A stretch of 64,000 bases of DNA from Castellaniella hirudinis_A. GTDB lineage: Bacteria; Pseudomonadota; Gammaproteobacteria; Burkholderiales; Burkholderiaceae_B. Positions 16,361 to 25,147 of this stretch are shown here, one piece after another (positions within the stretch are counted from its first letter, which is position 1; each line of letters opens with the position of its first letter). A model generated the notes under the pieces. It worked only from the letters and a program-made list of their open reading frames with translations, was not told the origin of the DNA and searched no databases. The DNA lies in contig NZ_JBLGTV010000003.1 of assembly GCF_047468865.1 (NCBI RefSeq), forward strand, positions 124,001 to 188,000, given 5' to 3'. Position numbers and translations under genes: made by a program.

Positions 16361-16376
16361 ACTCATTGATAAGCCG

Positions 16377-17279
16377 ATGAATCTGAAACAATTGCAGCAT
16401 CTGCTGGCGGTGGCCGATCTGGGCTCGTTCAGCCAGGCGGCCGAGCGGCACTACATCAGCCAATCGGCCTTGAGCCGAAGCATCCAGGCGCTGGAAAGAG
16501 AACTCGACGTCTGTCTGATCGACCGGGTGGGCAAGCACAATGAACTCACGCCGTTTGGCCGTGTCGTGGCGCAGCGGGCGCGGCGCATGGTGCACGATGC
16601 GGGAGAGTTGCGGCGCAGCGCGCAGTTTTTACAGGAAGGCAAGATCGGCACCTTGCGGCTTGGCCTGGGTTCCGGCCCCAGTGCGATACTCATGCGGCCG
16701 TTTTTACGTCATATGGCATGCCGCTATCCCGGGGTTGAGGTCAGCATCGCCCCAGGTTCCACCGAGCTTCAGATCCCGTTGCTGCGGCAGCGCGTGTTCG
16801 ATGTGCTGGTGGTGGACATGCACCGGATCGCCCCCAGCCCCGACCTGATCATCGAAGACCTGGGCAGCATGCGGGCGGGTTTTTCCTGCCGGGCCGGGCA
16901 CCCTTTGCTGGAACGCAATGGGCGGGTGTCTTTCGATGACATGCGGCGCTACCCTCTGGCGAGCACCCCCCTGAGCGCCGAAGTGGCGCGCGATCTCATG
17001 GCGCGCTATGGGGCGGGGGCCGACCCGCAAACGGCGGTGACTTTACGGTGCGATGATATTCCTGCCCTGCTGGATGTCGTCCGGCATAGCGACGCCGTCT
17101 TTTTGGGCATTCTGGCCGCCATTCGCCCCCACCAGGAAGCAGGGCATCTGACGGAACTGAGGCTCGCCCCCGCATTGGATGCCGTGGCGCGCTTTGCCTT
17201 TGTGACGCTGGCGGATCGAACCGAAGCGCCGGTCGTGGGCCTTTTACGCCAGTTCGTGATCGACGTGCTGCATGATTGA
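16377..17279 (+). CDS. LysR-family transcriptional regulator
   Basis: A 300-residue regulator with the LysR winged helix-turn-helix at residues 1-60 (MNLKQLQHLLAVADLGSFSQAAE, then SQSALSRSIQALE) and a substrate-binding effector domain thereafter. It is transcribed divergently from the MFS/M20 pair, the usual arrangement for a LysR activator and its catabolic target. The effector is likely the transported conjugate or its product; this cannot be seen. It ends at TGA 17277-17279, converging on azlD. Confidence 0.92.
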   Translation: MNLKQLQHLLAVADLGSFSQAAERHYISQSALSRSIQALERELDVCLIDRVGKHNELTPFGRVVAQRARRMVHDAGELRRSAQFLQEGKIGTLRLGLGSGPSAILMRPFLRHMACRYPGVEVSIAPGSTELQIPLLRQRVFDVLVVDMHRIAPSPDLIIEDLGSMRAGFSCRAGHPLLERNGRVSFDDMRRYPLASTPLSAEVARDLMARYGAGADPQTAVTLRCDDIPALLDVVRHSDAVFLGILAAIRPHQEAGHLTELRLAPALDAVARFAFVTLADRTEAPVVGLLRQFVIDVLHD

Positions 17280-17302
17280 TCGCCGGGCGCGTCCGCGTGA
17301 TG

Positions 17303-17608
17303 TCACTGTCGCCACAGGGCCGCGGCGACAATGCCGGCCCCAATCGCCAGCAGCGGTTTTTTGGCCACCAGCATGATGACGGCCGTGGTCAGCAGCGCCA
17401 GCCGCGCGCCGTTGTCGCCTTCGACGGCCAGCGGCGCCAACAGCGCCACCAGCACAGACCCGGACATGGCGCTGATGAATTGCCGGACCCGGCGGCCGAT
17501 GGGCACGAACGACATGATGAACAGCCCGCCCCAGCGCGTGGCCAGGGTGACGATCGCCATGATCAGGATGATGAGCAGCGTGCCGGCTGCGGATGTGTCG
17601 ATGCTCAT
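17303..17608 (-). CDS. azlD: AzlD-family small subunit of branched-chain amino acid exporter
   Basis: A 101-residue hydrophobic protein (MSIDTSAAGTLLIILIMAI) with about four helices and the AzlD pattern ATRWGGLFIMSFVPIGRRVRQFI. With AzlC it forms a two-component permease associated with branched-chain amino acid (and analogue) efflux. Its ATG overlaps the azlC TGA by four bases (17605-17608), indicating translational coupling. Confidence 0.88.
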   Translation of the reverse strand: MSIDTSAAGTLLIILIMAIVTLATRWGGLFIMSFVPIGRRVRQFISAMSGSVLVALLAPLAVEGDNGARLALLTTAVIMLVAKKPLLAIGAGIVAAALWRQ

Positions 17609-18333
17609 GCGTTTTGTTCCGTCCAGAATGCCCCCAGGATGCCGCCCGCCACGGCGCCCACGACGATGTGGCTGTTTTCGGGCAGATAGCGCCAGGCCAG
17701 CAGCGCGGCGCCGGCCGCCACGGTCCAGATGACGAACAGGCGCAGGTTTTTTTGTCCGCTGATCACCATCGCCAGGAGAAAGCAGCCCATTACCATGTCC
17801 AGCCCCAGGCTGACCGGATCCTGGATGGCGTTGCCGAAGTACAGCCCCAGCCAGGAGCCGAACACCCAGGTGACCCACAGGGCGATGCCCCCGCCCAGCA
17901 GCAGGCCCAGGCCGGATTCGCCGCGCTCGAACGCCTGCATGGACATGGCCCAGTTGGCGTCGGAAACGACCAGCATTGCGCCGTAGCGCTGGGTGGCCGG
18001 CAGATGGCGTATCCAGGGATAGAGCGTGGCCCCCATCAGCAGGTGGCGGGCGTTGACGGCAAAGACTGTGATCACCAGCGGGATGATCGGCACCTGAGCG
18101 CCCCAGAGATCCAAGGTGGCGAACTGCGACGCGCCGGCAAAGACCAGCGCGCTCATGATGACCGTCGAGACCCCGTCCAGCCCCGATTGCGTGGCGGCCA
18201 GCCCGAAGGCCAGGCCGAACACAATGACGAAAAGGGAAATGGGCAGCAGCTGCTTGAAACCCAGCCATACCTCATGGGGATGCAGGGCACAGGCGGCGAT
18301 GGGCGGGCGGTTTTCTGGGTTGTTCGGGTTCAT
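17605..18333 (-). CDS. azlC: AzlC-family large subunit of branched-chain amino acid exporter
   Basis: A 242-residue integral membrane protein with the AzlC motifs PISLFVIVFGLAFG, ALVFAGASQFATL and NARHLLMGATLYPW. ATG 18333 (MNPNNPENRPP) is chosen; a further in-frame extension to 18444 adds a low-hydrophobicity tail that crosses the promoter region. It overlaps azlD by ATGA. Most studied AzlCD pairs export leucine or its analogues or, in some species, have other small-molecule cargo. It is divergent from the 5'-nucleotidase gene. Confidence 0.88.
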   Translation of the reverse strand: MNPNNPENRPPIAACALHPHEVWLGFKQLLPISLFVIVFGLAFGLAATQSGLDGVSTVIMSALVFAGASQFATLDLWGAQVPIIPLVITVFAVNARHLLMGATLYPWIRHLPATQRYGAMLVVSDANWAMSMQAFERGESGLGLLLGGGIALWVTWVFGSWLGLYFGNAIQDPVSLGLDMVMGCFLLAMVISGQKNLRLFVIWTVAAGAALLAWRYLPENSHIVVGAVAGGILGAFWTEQNA

Positions 18334-18442
18334 ACATCGGTGAAGGTGTTGCGGTTTATGTCCAGTCTGCCATATCTGTCCGCAGTGGCGGGGCTTGTTC
18401 CTGCGTACAATGAAAATATCCGCTTTGTTCTGGATTGATCCC

Positions 18443-18502
18443 ATGCTGATTTACAACGTGCGCAGCCCCGCGCAAAGCCAGTCGCCGCTGGCGCAGGCCT
18501 GA
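18443..18502 (+). CDS. Possible 19-residue upstream leader ORF
   Basis: ATG 18443 opens a 19-codon frame, MLIYNVRSPAQSQSPLAQA, that stops at TGA 18500-18502, one base before the nucleotidase ATG at 18504. The nucleotidase start has only a weak ribosome site (AGG), so translational coupling to this ORF is possible. It may equally be chance. Confidence 0.3.
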   Translation: MLIYNVRSPAQSQSPLAQA

Positions 18503-18503
18503 T

Positions 18504-20309
18504 ATGGCGTCCGTGGTGGCTTCCCGTTTCGTTCGGGGCGGGGCGGCCTTGCTTCTGGCGCTTGCACTGGGCGCTTGCGACAGCCTGGGCGGCAAGCCGC
18601 CCGCGTCGATGCAGATTGCCCTGCTGGGTTTCAATGATTTCCATGGCAACCTGGATGCGCCCCATCTGGCCGTGCCCGTCAAGACACCGGATGGCGCCCT
18701 GGCGTCTGTGCCCGCAGGTGGGGCGGCGTACTTGGCCAGCTTGGTGCGGCAGCGCCGCCAGCAGCATCCCCACACGGCTTTGGTGGCGGCGGGCGACCTG
18801 ATCGGTGCCTCGCCCATGTTGTCTTCCTTGTTCCTGGACGAGCCCACCATCGAAGCCTTGAATGTCCTGCGGCTGGACTTTGCCGCTACCGGCAACCACG
18901 AATACGACCAGGGCTGGCGCGAACTGCAGCGTATGCAGCGCGGCGGCTGTGACGCCTGGACCAGCAAGCCGCCTTGCCGCTTGGGCCATCGCTTTGCCGG
19001 AGCCGATTTCAGCTACCTGACGGCCAATACCCTGGGGCCTGACGGCCAGCCCTTGTTCGCGCCCACGGGAATCAAGTTTTTCCGGGAAAACGGCTTGGAA
19101 ATCGGGGTGGGCTTCATCGGCCTGACTCTGCGCGAAACGCCCGCCATGGTGCGCCAAAGCGGGGTGGAAGGCCTGCGGTTCACAGACGAGGCCGCCGCCG
19201 CCAATGCCCAGATCGCTCCTCTGCGGGCCCAAGGGGCCGATGTCATCGTGCTGCTGATCCACCAGGGCGGCAGCAAGCCGGGGGGAGATTTGCAAAGCCA
19301 GGATTGCGACGGGCTGTCCGGCGACTTGCTGCCCATTCTGGCGCGTCTGTCGGATCAGGTGGATGTGGTGATCTCAGGGCATACGCATCAGGCCTACCTG
19401 TGTGATTACGGGCAAATCAACCCGGACAAGCCGTTCATGGTGACCAGCGCGGGCCTGTATGGCACCTTGTTGACGGAAATCGTGCTGACGGTGGATGGCC
19501 GCTCGCGCCGGGTGGTGGACAGGCAGGCGCGCCAGCATATCGTGCAGGGCGAACCTCATGGCGACCAGGCGGGGGCGGTTCCCCTGGTGCCGATGTTTCC
19601 GGTCTATCCGGCCGATCCCCGCATCCAGCAGCTGCTGGCCCCATATCGTGCGGTGGCCGACACGCTGGCGGCCGAACCCGTCGGCCAACTGGCCGGCCTG
19701 GCAACGCGCCAGCTGCTGCCCAATGGCGAGAGCGTGGCCGGCCGCCTGGTGGCCGATGCCCTGCTGGCCGCCACCCAGGCTCCGGCTGATGGCGCCGCCC
19801 AGATCGCTTTTATGAATTCCGGCGGTATCCGGGCGGACATGGTCCCCGATGCCCACGGGCGGATCAGCTACGGTCAGTTATATGCCGTGCAGCCTTTCGG
19901 CAATACCTTGATGAGCATGACCTTGACCGGCGCCCAGATCCAGCAACTGCTGGAACAGCAGTTCGACAGCGGCACCAACACGGTGGACCAGCCTCGTATC
20001 CTGCAGGTATCGGAAGGTTTTGTTTACCAGTATGATCGCCGCGCACCGACGGGCAGGCGCATCAGCCGGATGCAACTGCACGGCCAGCCGCTGGACCCCG
20101 ACCGGGACTATCGGGTGGGGGTGCAAAGTTATCTAGGCGGGGGCGGCGATAATTTCAGCGTATTTCGCGGCGGCCGCGATATCCAGGGCGGCGGGCTGGA
20201 TCTGGATGCCTTGGTGGATTACATTCGCAGCCGCAGCCAGGCTGGGCCCGTGTCCTTGCCCATGGCGGCACGCATCCAGGATGCGGGCCGAGCATCCGAA
20301 GGGTTTTAA
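18504..20309 (+). CDS. 5'-nucleotidase / metallophosphoesterase lipoprotein (UshA-like)
   Basis: A 601-residue exported enzyme with a lipoprotein signal ending LALALGAC, so Cys25 would be lipidated and the protein anchored in the envelope. The N-terminal calcineurin-like domain carries NDFHGN, GDLIGASP, GNHEYD and VISGHTHQAYL, the two-metal ligands. The C-terminal 5'-nucleotidase domain carries NSGGIRADM and GGGGDNFSVF. It would dephosphorylate nucleotides or similar phosphoesters in the periplasm. The TAA stop shares a base with the arsB ATG, so the two genes are translationally linked. Confidence 0.88.
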   Translation: MASVVASRFVRGGAALLLALALGACDSLGGKPPASMQIALLGFNDFHGNLDAPHLAVPVKTPDGALASVPAGGAAYLASLVRQRRQQHPHTALVAAGDLIGASPMLSSLFLDEPTIEALNVLRLDFAATGNHEYDQGWRELQRMQRGGCDAWTSKPPCRLGHRFAGADFSYLTANTLGPDGQPLFAPTGIKFFRENGLEIGVGFIGLTLRETPAMVRQSGVEGLRFTDEAAAANAQIAPLRAQGADVIVLLIHQGGSKPGGDLQSQDCDGLSGDLLPILARLSDQVDVVISGHTHQAYLCDYGQINPDKPFMVTSAGLYGTLLTEIVLTVDGRSRRVVDRQARQHIVQGEPHGDQAGAVPLVPMFPVYPADPRIQQLLAPYRAVADTLAAEPVGQLAGLATRQLLPNGESVAGRLVADALLAATQAPADGAAQIAFMNSGGIRADMVPDAHGRISYGQLYAVQPFGNTLMSMTLTGAQIQQLLEQQFDSGTNTVDQPRILQVSEGFVYQYDRRAPTGRRISRMQLHGQPLDPDRDYRVGVQSYLGGGGDNFSVFRGGRDIQGGGLDLDALVDYIRSRSQAGPVSLPMAARIQDAGRASEGF

Positions 20310-21616
20310 TGCTGGCTTTGGCGATTTTCGTGTTTACCCTGGTGTTGGTCGTCTGGCAGCCCAAAGGCCTGGGAATCGGCTGGAGCGCCCTGGCGGGTGC
20401 CGCGCTGGCCCTGTTGGCCGGGGTGGTGCAGCTTGCGGATATCGCCGTCGTTTGGCAGATTGTCTGGGATGCCACGTTTACCTTTGTGGCCCTGATTGTT
20501 ATTTCGCTGATTTTGGATGAAGCCGGTTTTTTTGCCTGGACTGCGTTGCATATTGCACGTTGGGGCAACGGCCGGGGGCATAGGCTGTTTCCGTTGCTGG
20601 TGCTGCTGGGCGCGGTGATCTCTGCCTTCTTTGCCAACGATGGTGCGGCGCTGCTGCTGACGCCCATCGTCATTGCCATTTTGGTGCGCCTGAAATTCAC
20701 CCCCCAAGCCACCCTGGCCTTCATTATGGCCACCGGGTTCATCGCCGATACCGCCAGCTTGCCGCTGGTGATTTCCAATCTGGTGAATATCGTCAGCGCC
20801 AATTATTTTGGCGTGTCGTTTACGCGTTATGCGGCCGTCATGGCGCCGGTCAATCTGGTGTCCATTCTGGCGACCCTGGCCGTGCTGTGGCTGGCGTTTG
20901 GCCGCCACATTCCGCGCCGCTATCCGGTGGACGCGCTGGAAGATCCGGCGGCGGCCATCGTCGATGCGCAGGTGTGTCGGCTGGCTTTTCCCTTGCTGGC
21001 CGTCTTGCTGGTGGCCTATTTCGTGCTGTCCGCCTGGCGGGTGCCGTTCAGCCTGGTGACCGGGGCGGGGGCACTGGCGCTGCTGGGGGTGGCGGGGCGC
21101 GTGGGCCAGCGCCAGCCGGGCGTGGTGCCCCTGGCCAAAGTCATGCGCCATGCGCCCTGGCAAATCGTGTTGTTTTCCCTGGGTATGTACCTGGTGGTCT
21201 ATGGGTTGGGGCAGGCGGGCCTGGCGGCGCTGGGGGCCGCCGCCCTGGAATGGCTGAGCCAACTGGGGCCGCTGGCCGCCACGGTGGGGGCCGGGTTCCT
21301 GGCGGCGGTGACGGCCTCCGTCATGAACAACCTGCCGTCCACGCTGCTGGGCGCCCTGGCCGTGGATCATGCCCAGGTGCCTGACTTGACGAGGCAGTTG
21401 ATGGTGTATGCCAACGTGATCGGGAACGATCTCGGGCCGAAATTCACGCCCATCGGCAGCCTGGCGACCCTGCTGTGGCTGCATGTGCTGGCCGCCAAGG
21501 GCTATCGCATTGGCTGGGGGCAGTACATGAAGATCGGCCTGCTGATTACGCCGCCTGTGCTGCTGGCCACGTTGTTGGCCCTGGCCTGGTGGCTGCCGCG
21601 AGTGGCCGCGTTGTGA
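20309..21616 (+). CDS. arsB: Arsenite efflux permease ArsB
   Basis: A 435-residue permease closely matching E. coli ArsB along its whole length: WQPKGLGIGWSA, SLILDEAGFFAW, FANDGAALLLTPIVIA, GFIADTASLPLVISNLVNIVS, SLGMYLVVYGL and IGSLATLLWLHVL. It expels arsenite or antimonite through the inner membrane. No arsR, arsC or arsA gene is nearby; instead the partner is a 5'-nucleotidase lipoprotein gene whose stop overlaps this start. How it is induced by arsenic is not visible here. Confidence 0.9.
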   Translation: MLALAIFVFTLVLVVWQPKGLGIGWSALAGAALALLAGVVQLADIAVVWQIVWDATFTFVALIVISLILDEAGFFAWTALHIARWGNGRGHRLFPLLVLLGAVISAFFANDGAALLLTPIVIAILVRLKFTPQATLAFIMATGFIADTASLPLVISNLVNIVSANYFGVSFTRYAAVMAPVNLVSILATLAVLWLAFGRHIPRRYPVDALEDPAAAIVDAQVCRLAFPLLAVLLVAYFVLSAWRVPFSLVTGAGALALLGVAGRVGQRQPGVVPLAKVMRHAPWQIVLFSLGMYLVVYGLGQAGLAALGAAALEWLSQLGPLAATVGAGFLAAVTASVMNNLPSTLLGALAVDHAQVPDLTRQLMVYANVIGNDLGPKFTPIGSLATLLWLHVLAAKGYRIGWGQYMKIGLLITPPVLLATLLALAWWLPRVAAL

Positions 21617-21623
21617 TGGGTCG

Positions 21624-21646
21624 GGTCTTGGATAAGACCGGTTTTT
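21624..21646 (+). terminator. Rho-independent terminator after arsB
   Basis: GGTCTT 21624-21629 pairs with AAGACC 21634-21639 around GGAT, followed by GG and a five-T run. It sits just after the arsB stop. Confidence 0.6.
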
Positions 21647-21730
21647 GACGAGGCCGGCTGGCCCTTGGGCGGCTGGTGCCATGTTTTTTTGTGGGATGAT
21701 GGCGGGTCGTGGCCTATTTGTGGTTTCCTG

Positions 21731-21739
21731 TGCTAGAAT
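21731..21739 (+). promoter_or_regulatory. Extended -10 promoter element for tRNA-Ala
   Basis: TGCTAGAAT at 21731-21739 is an extended -10 (TGn plus TAGAAT) placed 12 bp before the first base of the tRNA. No good -35 is visible at 16-18 bp. Confidence 0.45.
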
Positions 21740-21750
21740 TGCTGTCTTTC

Positions 21751-21826
<76 letters not shown>

Positions 21827-21833
21827 AAACATA

Positions 21834-21865
21834 CGCCTGACAGGTCTCTGTCGGGCGTTTTGTTT
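21834..21865 (+). terminator. Rho-independent terminator downstream of tRNA-Ala
   Basis: A 10-bp stem (21834-21843 with 21848-21857, one G-U pair) around GTCT is followed by TTTTGTTTT. Outer sequences CCACCAAAAC (21821-21830) and GTTTTGGTGG are also complementary, extending the hairpin into the tRNA end. Between here and 22122 no gene is seen. Confidence 0.7.
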
Positions 21866-22122
21866 TGGTGGATCCCCGCGTGGCCTGCCACTCTCGCGGT
21901 TGTGCGTGTGCCACGGAGATCTAGCCGCTGTTGTCATTTCTGGCGGTTCGGCCCTCTTTCCCTCTCTGTTTCTCAGAAAAATATCGCGAACCCATCGCCA
22001 ATAGCACAGGCAAAAGGGTTGCTGGATCAACAAGATAGGCGTGACAAAAATATCGCAGTTCGTCTTATCTCCTGCCCAGGCAAAAGATAAGATCACGATC
22101 ATCACGCCATCGGAAACCCGCC

Positions 22123-22338
22123 ATGCCCCTTCTTGTTGCTCTTGATGAGTACGACACCACCCTTCGCGCCATTGCTTCTCATGCAGAGATCGGGCTTCAA
22201 GACCCATCTAGTCAAACAGCAGCACTACGGATTATTTTGGGTCTATGCCACAAGGCTGATGAATCCGTGGCCGACACGATGACCCACGCCACCAGGCAGA
22301 TCGCCGGACTTCTGAATACGACTGAGGCTCTGACATAG
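22123..22338 (+). CDS. Possible small protein, unrecognised
   Basis: A 71-residue frame starting MPLLVALDEYDTTLRAIAS, largely helical in composition, with no recognised family. It lies in the otherwise empty 0.5 kb between the tRNA and the minus-strand gene pair. No strong ribosome site is seen before ATG 22123. It may be a small element gene or chance. Confidence 0.3.
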   Translation: MPLLVALDEYDTTLRAIASHAEIGLQDPSSQTAALRIILGLCHKADESVADTMTHATRQIAGLLNTTEALT

Positions 22339-22353
22339 GCCAACGCTTCAGCA

Positions 22354-23325
22354 TCAAGCATGTGGGGACTGCGCCGCGTCCGCATACCCAGGCCTCGCAC
22401 ACTGCATAGCGTACAGCCCTTCTCTGTTGTTGACTTCCACCAGAACACCGAACACTCGACGAGCCTGTTCATGGTTCGGATGTTTGAACAGATCCCCAGG
22501 CTTAGCACTTCCACTACCAGCCGCCCGCATCACTCGCAAGGCAGGCACGGGTTGCCCTTTCAACTGCCAGAGCGCCCTGAACACCGCCGCCTGCATCGGT
22601 GTCAGTCGGATCGGAGCCTCCAGGATCTCGGGCACAGTCACCCATCGAAAATCTTCCGAGAATGGCCCACAAACCGGCAAGGTGGGATCTACTGATACCG
22701 CCACATCCACAGAAGGGGTCATTGGCGAACCTTCGGGCTGGCCAATGGCCGATATCCCATCCCCGTACAGAATAAATCGCTCCTGTAACGGCAGCCACTG
22801 CACGCTGCCACCAAAAGGCAGCCCTTGGACATCGTATGCAGTTGGCGTGATCAAACGTGTGACGCCACCTGCAACACGCACACGCTCCAGCAGGCCCGGG
22901 GTCTTCCACACACGCATGAGATCCCTGGAGAGAACAACCGGACTCTGCCGTACATCACCGATACGCCACACACCATCGGCCAACTGATCGACCCCGTCAC
23001 GGCTCTGTATGCCTAGCGCGAGCCTCAGTGATTGCTGCATCCAGACATCATTAATCACCCACGCGTCGAAGTCGTGGGCACCCACCTCCACGATTCCGCA
23101 TCCCGGACAACGGCCTACGCTCCCTGCCGCAGAACCGAGCACCGAAATACTATGCTCACCGCAATAGGGACACAGAACCATACCGTGGCCAGCAACCGCG
23201 CGCCCGACCGCCTTGCCCAGGGTGCTAAGCGCTACCCGATCTGCTTGAGACAACAAAGCAGATCGGACAGGTTGCCCACACTCGAACAGGCGACAAACCA
23301 GAGCCCAGGAGTCATGAACCGACAC
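22354..23325 (-). CDS. Unrecognised protein with zinc-ribbon (paired with the 415-aa protein)
   Basis: A 323-residue protein beginning at GTG 23325 (VSVHDSWALVCRLFECG). Residues around 55-80 carry CPYC and CPGC 17 residues apart, a zinc-ribbon pattern. The rest is mixed, with a possible helix-turn-helix-like C-terminal stretch after LTPMQAAVFRALWQLKGQPVPALRVMRAA. It lies ten bases after the stop of the 415-residue gene and is clearly co-transcribed with it. I do not recognise a family. A DNA-contacting role is possible from the ribbon; a defence or regulatory accessory role is speculation. Confidence 0.65.
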   Translation of the reverse strand: MSVHDSWALVCRLFECGQPVRSALLSQADRVALSTLGKAVGRAVAGHGMVLCPYCGEHSISVLGSAAGSVGRCPGCGIVEVGAHDFDAWVINDVWMQQSLRLALGIQSRDGVDQLADGVWRIGDVRQSPVVLSRDLMRVWKTPGLLERVRVAGGVTRLITPTAYDVQGLPFGGSVQWLPLQERFILYGDGISAIGQPEGSPMTPSVDVAVSVDPTLPVCGPFSEDFRWVTVPEILEAPIRLTPMQAAVFRALWQLKGQPVPALRVMRAAGSGSAKPGDLFKHPNHEQARRVFGVLVEVNNREGLYAMQCARPGYADAAQSPHA

Positions 23326-23335
23326 GACGACAGCC

Positions 23336-24583
23336 TCAGGTCAGATCTTCATCTGCACCAATAGGATCATCCTGCCCGTCCCTCACGACGTTGGCAGTCA
23401 GAGTTTGCCCTTCATCCAAGATGCCTGCCAGCACCAAGTAGCTCTCCAACTGCTGCTTCAACGACTCATCGTACTTGTGCAGATTGAGACGGCCTCGATG
23501 TGTTACTTCGATTTTGACGGCCTTGCGCCGAATCTTGCTAGGCTCCGGCGGATAGTACAGATCAACCTGAGCGGCGGTCACGGTCCAGTCACTCCCCAGG
23601 AGACCTGATGTCGCAGGATTGCCCCGCAACAGATCGGTAATGCTTTCATCATCGCTTCGCCCCATGGCGCTGGCAGCAATCTTCATCTTGCCCTGCACAT
23701 CCTGTAGCGTGATCGACTTCACTCGTGCCGAAACGAAACCGTCCGCGTAAACCTCTGGCACATTGAAACCCAGACGCAAGGACGACAGATCCAAATGAGG
23801 TGGGCGCAGTCGTTGAGGATCGATATGATCACAGTGAAGGATATGTTTGGCGAACGCTGTCAGAAAAGCCTTCTGATACTGAACACCGCCGGTGACGATA
23901 CTCTGTGTCACCCCCGTCCTCGGGCAATACTCGATGGCCGGAACAAATTCCGGATTGCCAACGCGTTGCTTGAGGGTCGGCCCTACAAACTCTACCCTCA
24001 ACATGGGCAGGTCTTTGAGATGCAAAGTCACGAGCACATTGCCGGAGCTGCGCACCATCCCATACGCCACCCCAAACTCACCATTGCCCTGTTTCTCTCG
24101 GTAGTAATCCCCCACAGCTACTCGAAAGGCATCCAACGCAGCAGGACCGAGATCAGGCATCACCTTGATACCCAGGTCATGCCTATAAGCACGGGGCTCG
24201 TAGCCATCGAAATACAGCAAGTCCATGGCCTGATCAAAGAGACCTCGGTGATGGACATACAGCCAGAATGCTCGATGCAGGTCACTGTACTTTGACGTGA
24301 GCTGCACCATTACCGCCACGTTGGTCAGCGTAGCCGCCTCATAGGCGGCCTCACGACCTGCAGGATGTGAAAGTGCCGCCACACGCGAGAGGTCCGCCAA
24401 CAAGGCATCCCTGGCCGCTGTATCTGTCCAGGAATTCACTGCTGTCACTACAGCAGCGGGAGCCGTGTCGGCGTCACTCCAATCCAGTCCGGCAGGCAGT
24501 GGCACAGACCTGTCGGCCAGGAACTTACGCATTGTGGCGTCGGGAGGGAGACTCAGCAAAACTACATCATGATTGTGCTTCAC
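23336..24583 (-). CDS. Unrecognised 415-residue protein, first gene of a two-gene unit
   Basis: A 415-residue soluble protein starting MKHNHDVVLLSLPPDATMRKF. Its N-terminal half is helical (PAGREAAYEAATLTNVAVMVQL); the C-terminal half is mixed, with YADGFVSARVKSITLQDVQGKMKIAAS and RRKAVKIEVTHRGRLNLHKYDE. No Walker, nuclease or transmembrane motif was found and no family is recognised. It is transcribed divergently from the XRE/ImmA pair and upstream of the zinc-ribbon gene. Confidence 0.65.
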   Translation of the reverse strand: MKHNHDVVLLSLPPDATMRKFLADRSVPLPAGLDWSDADTAPAAVVTAVNSWTDTAARDALLADLSRVAALSHPAGREAAYEAATLTNVAVMVQLTSKYSDLHRAFWLYVHHRGLFDQAMDLLYFDGYEPRAYRHDLGIKVMPDLGPAALDAFRVAVGDYYREKQGNGEFGVAYGMVRSSGNVLVTLHLKDLPMLRVEFVGPTLKQRVGNPEFVPAIEYCPRTGVTQSIVTGGVQYQKAFLTAFAKHILHCDHIDPQRLRPPHLDLSSLRLGFNVPEVYADGFVSARVKSITLQDVQGKMKIAASAMGRSDDESITDLLRGNPATSGLLGSDWTVTAAQVDLYYPPEPSKIRRKAVKIEVTHRGRLNLHKYDESLKQQLESYLVLAGILDEGQTLTANVVRDGQDDPIGADEDLT

Positions 24584-24708
24584 GGAACAGCTCCTGCAGG
24601 CGAGGGTTCAAGGCGGCTTTGGCAATCCAGATTGTTATTTCAACCAACAAATTCACTTGGATGTAAAGCCAGTAAGAACAATTGTATCTTTTCCAGCCAT
24701 TATGTCAA

Positions 24709-24726
24709 ACAGGAAAGTAATCCTGT
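24709..24726. promoter_or_regulatory. Palindromic operator candidate in the divergent control region
   Basis: ACAGGA 24709-24714 and TCCTGT 24721-24726 form a six-base-arm palindrome with a six-base spacer. It lies between the minus-strand pair and the XRE gene, where a repressor would be expected to bind. A possible -10, TATACT, is at 24748-24753. The remainder of the 24584-24793 gap is AT-rich and otherwise empty. Confidence 0.4.
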
Positions 24727-24793
24727 CCCGTTCATGTACTTACTTGCTATACTTCCGGGTTGAGTTAATGTGAACTACTGACAGGAGAGAGCC

Positions 24794-25147
24794 ATGGGTA
24801 CTACCGCGTTCGGTCAGCGACTGCGGAAGTTCCGTCAGGCCAGAGGCCTGACCTTGCAACAAGTTGCTGATGACGTTGGCTGCACAAAAGCCTACATATG
24901 GGAGTTGGAAATGCGCGAAGGCCCCCGCCCAACAGCGGAGCGCCTGAACGCCATTGCCAAAGTCCTTCACGTCACGCTGCCAGACCTCATGGGCGAATCG
25001 CCTGAGGGGGTGCCACAGGCCAGTCCAGATGACGTCGTGTTCTTTCGCAACTACGTCGGCAGGACCGAGGCTCAAAAGCGGCAGATCAAGGAGATGGCCA
25101 ATCTGCTGTTTGCGGTACAGGACACGGCTAAAGACCAAGACCAATGA
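24794..25147 (+). CDS. XRE-family HTH regulator (ImmR-like)
   Basis: A 117-residue protein with an N-terminal XRE helix-turn-helix (FGQRLRKFRQARGLTLQQVADDVGCTKAYIWELE reading through residues 6-40) and a helical C-terminus. A good ribosome site (GGAGAG) precedes ATG 24794. Its stop overlaps the ATG of an ImmA/IrrE peptidase gene by four bases. In ICEBs1 and many phages such a pair is a repressor and the protease that inactivates it, so this is probably the element's induction switch. Confidence 0.85.
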   Translation: MGTTAFGQRLRKFRQARGLTLQQVADDVGCTKAYIWELEMREGPRPTAERLNAIAKVLHVTLPDLMGESPEGVPQASPDDVVFFRNYVGRTEAQKRQIKEMANLLFAVQDTAKDQDQ

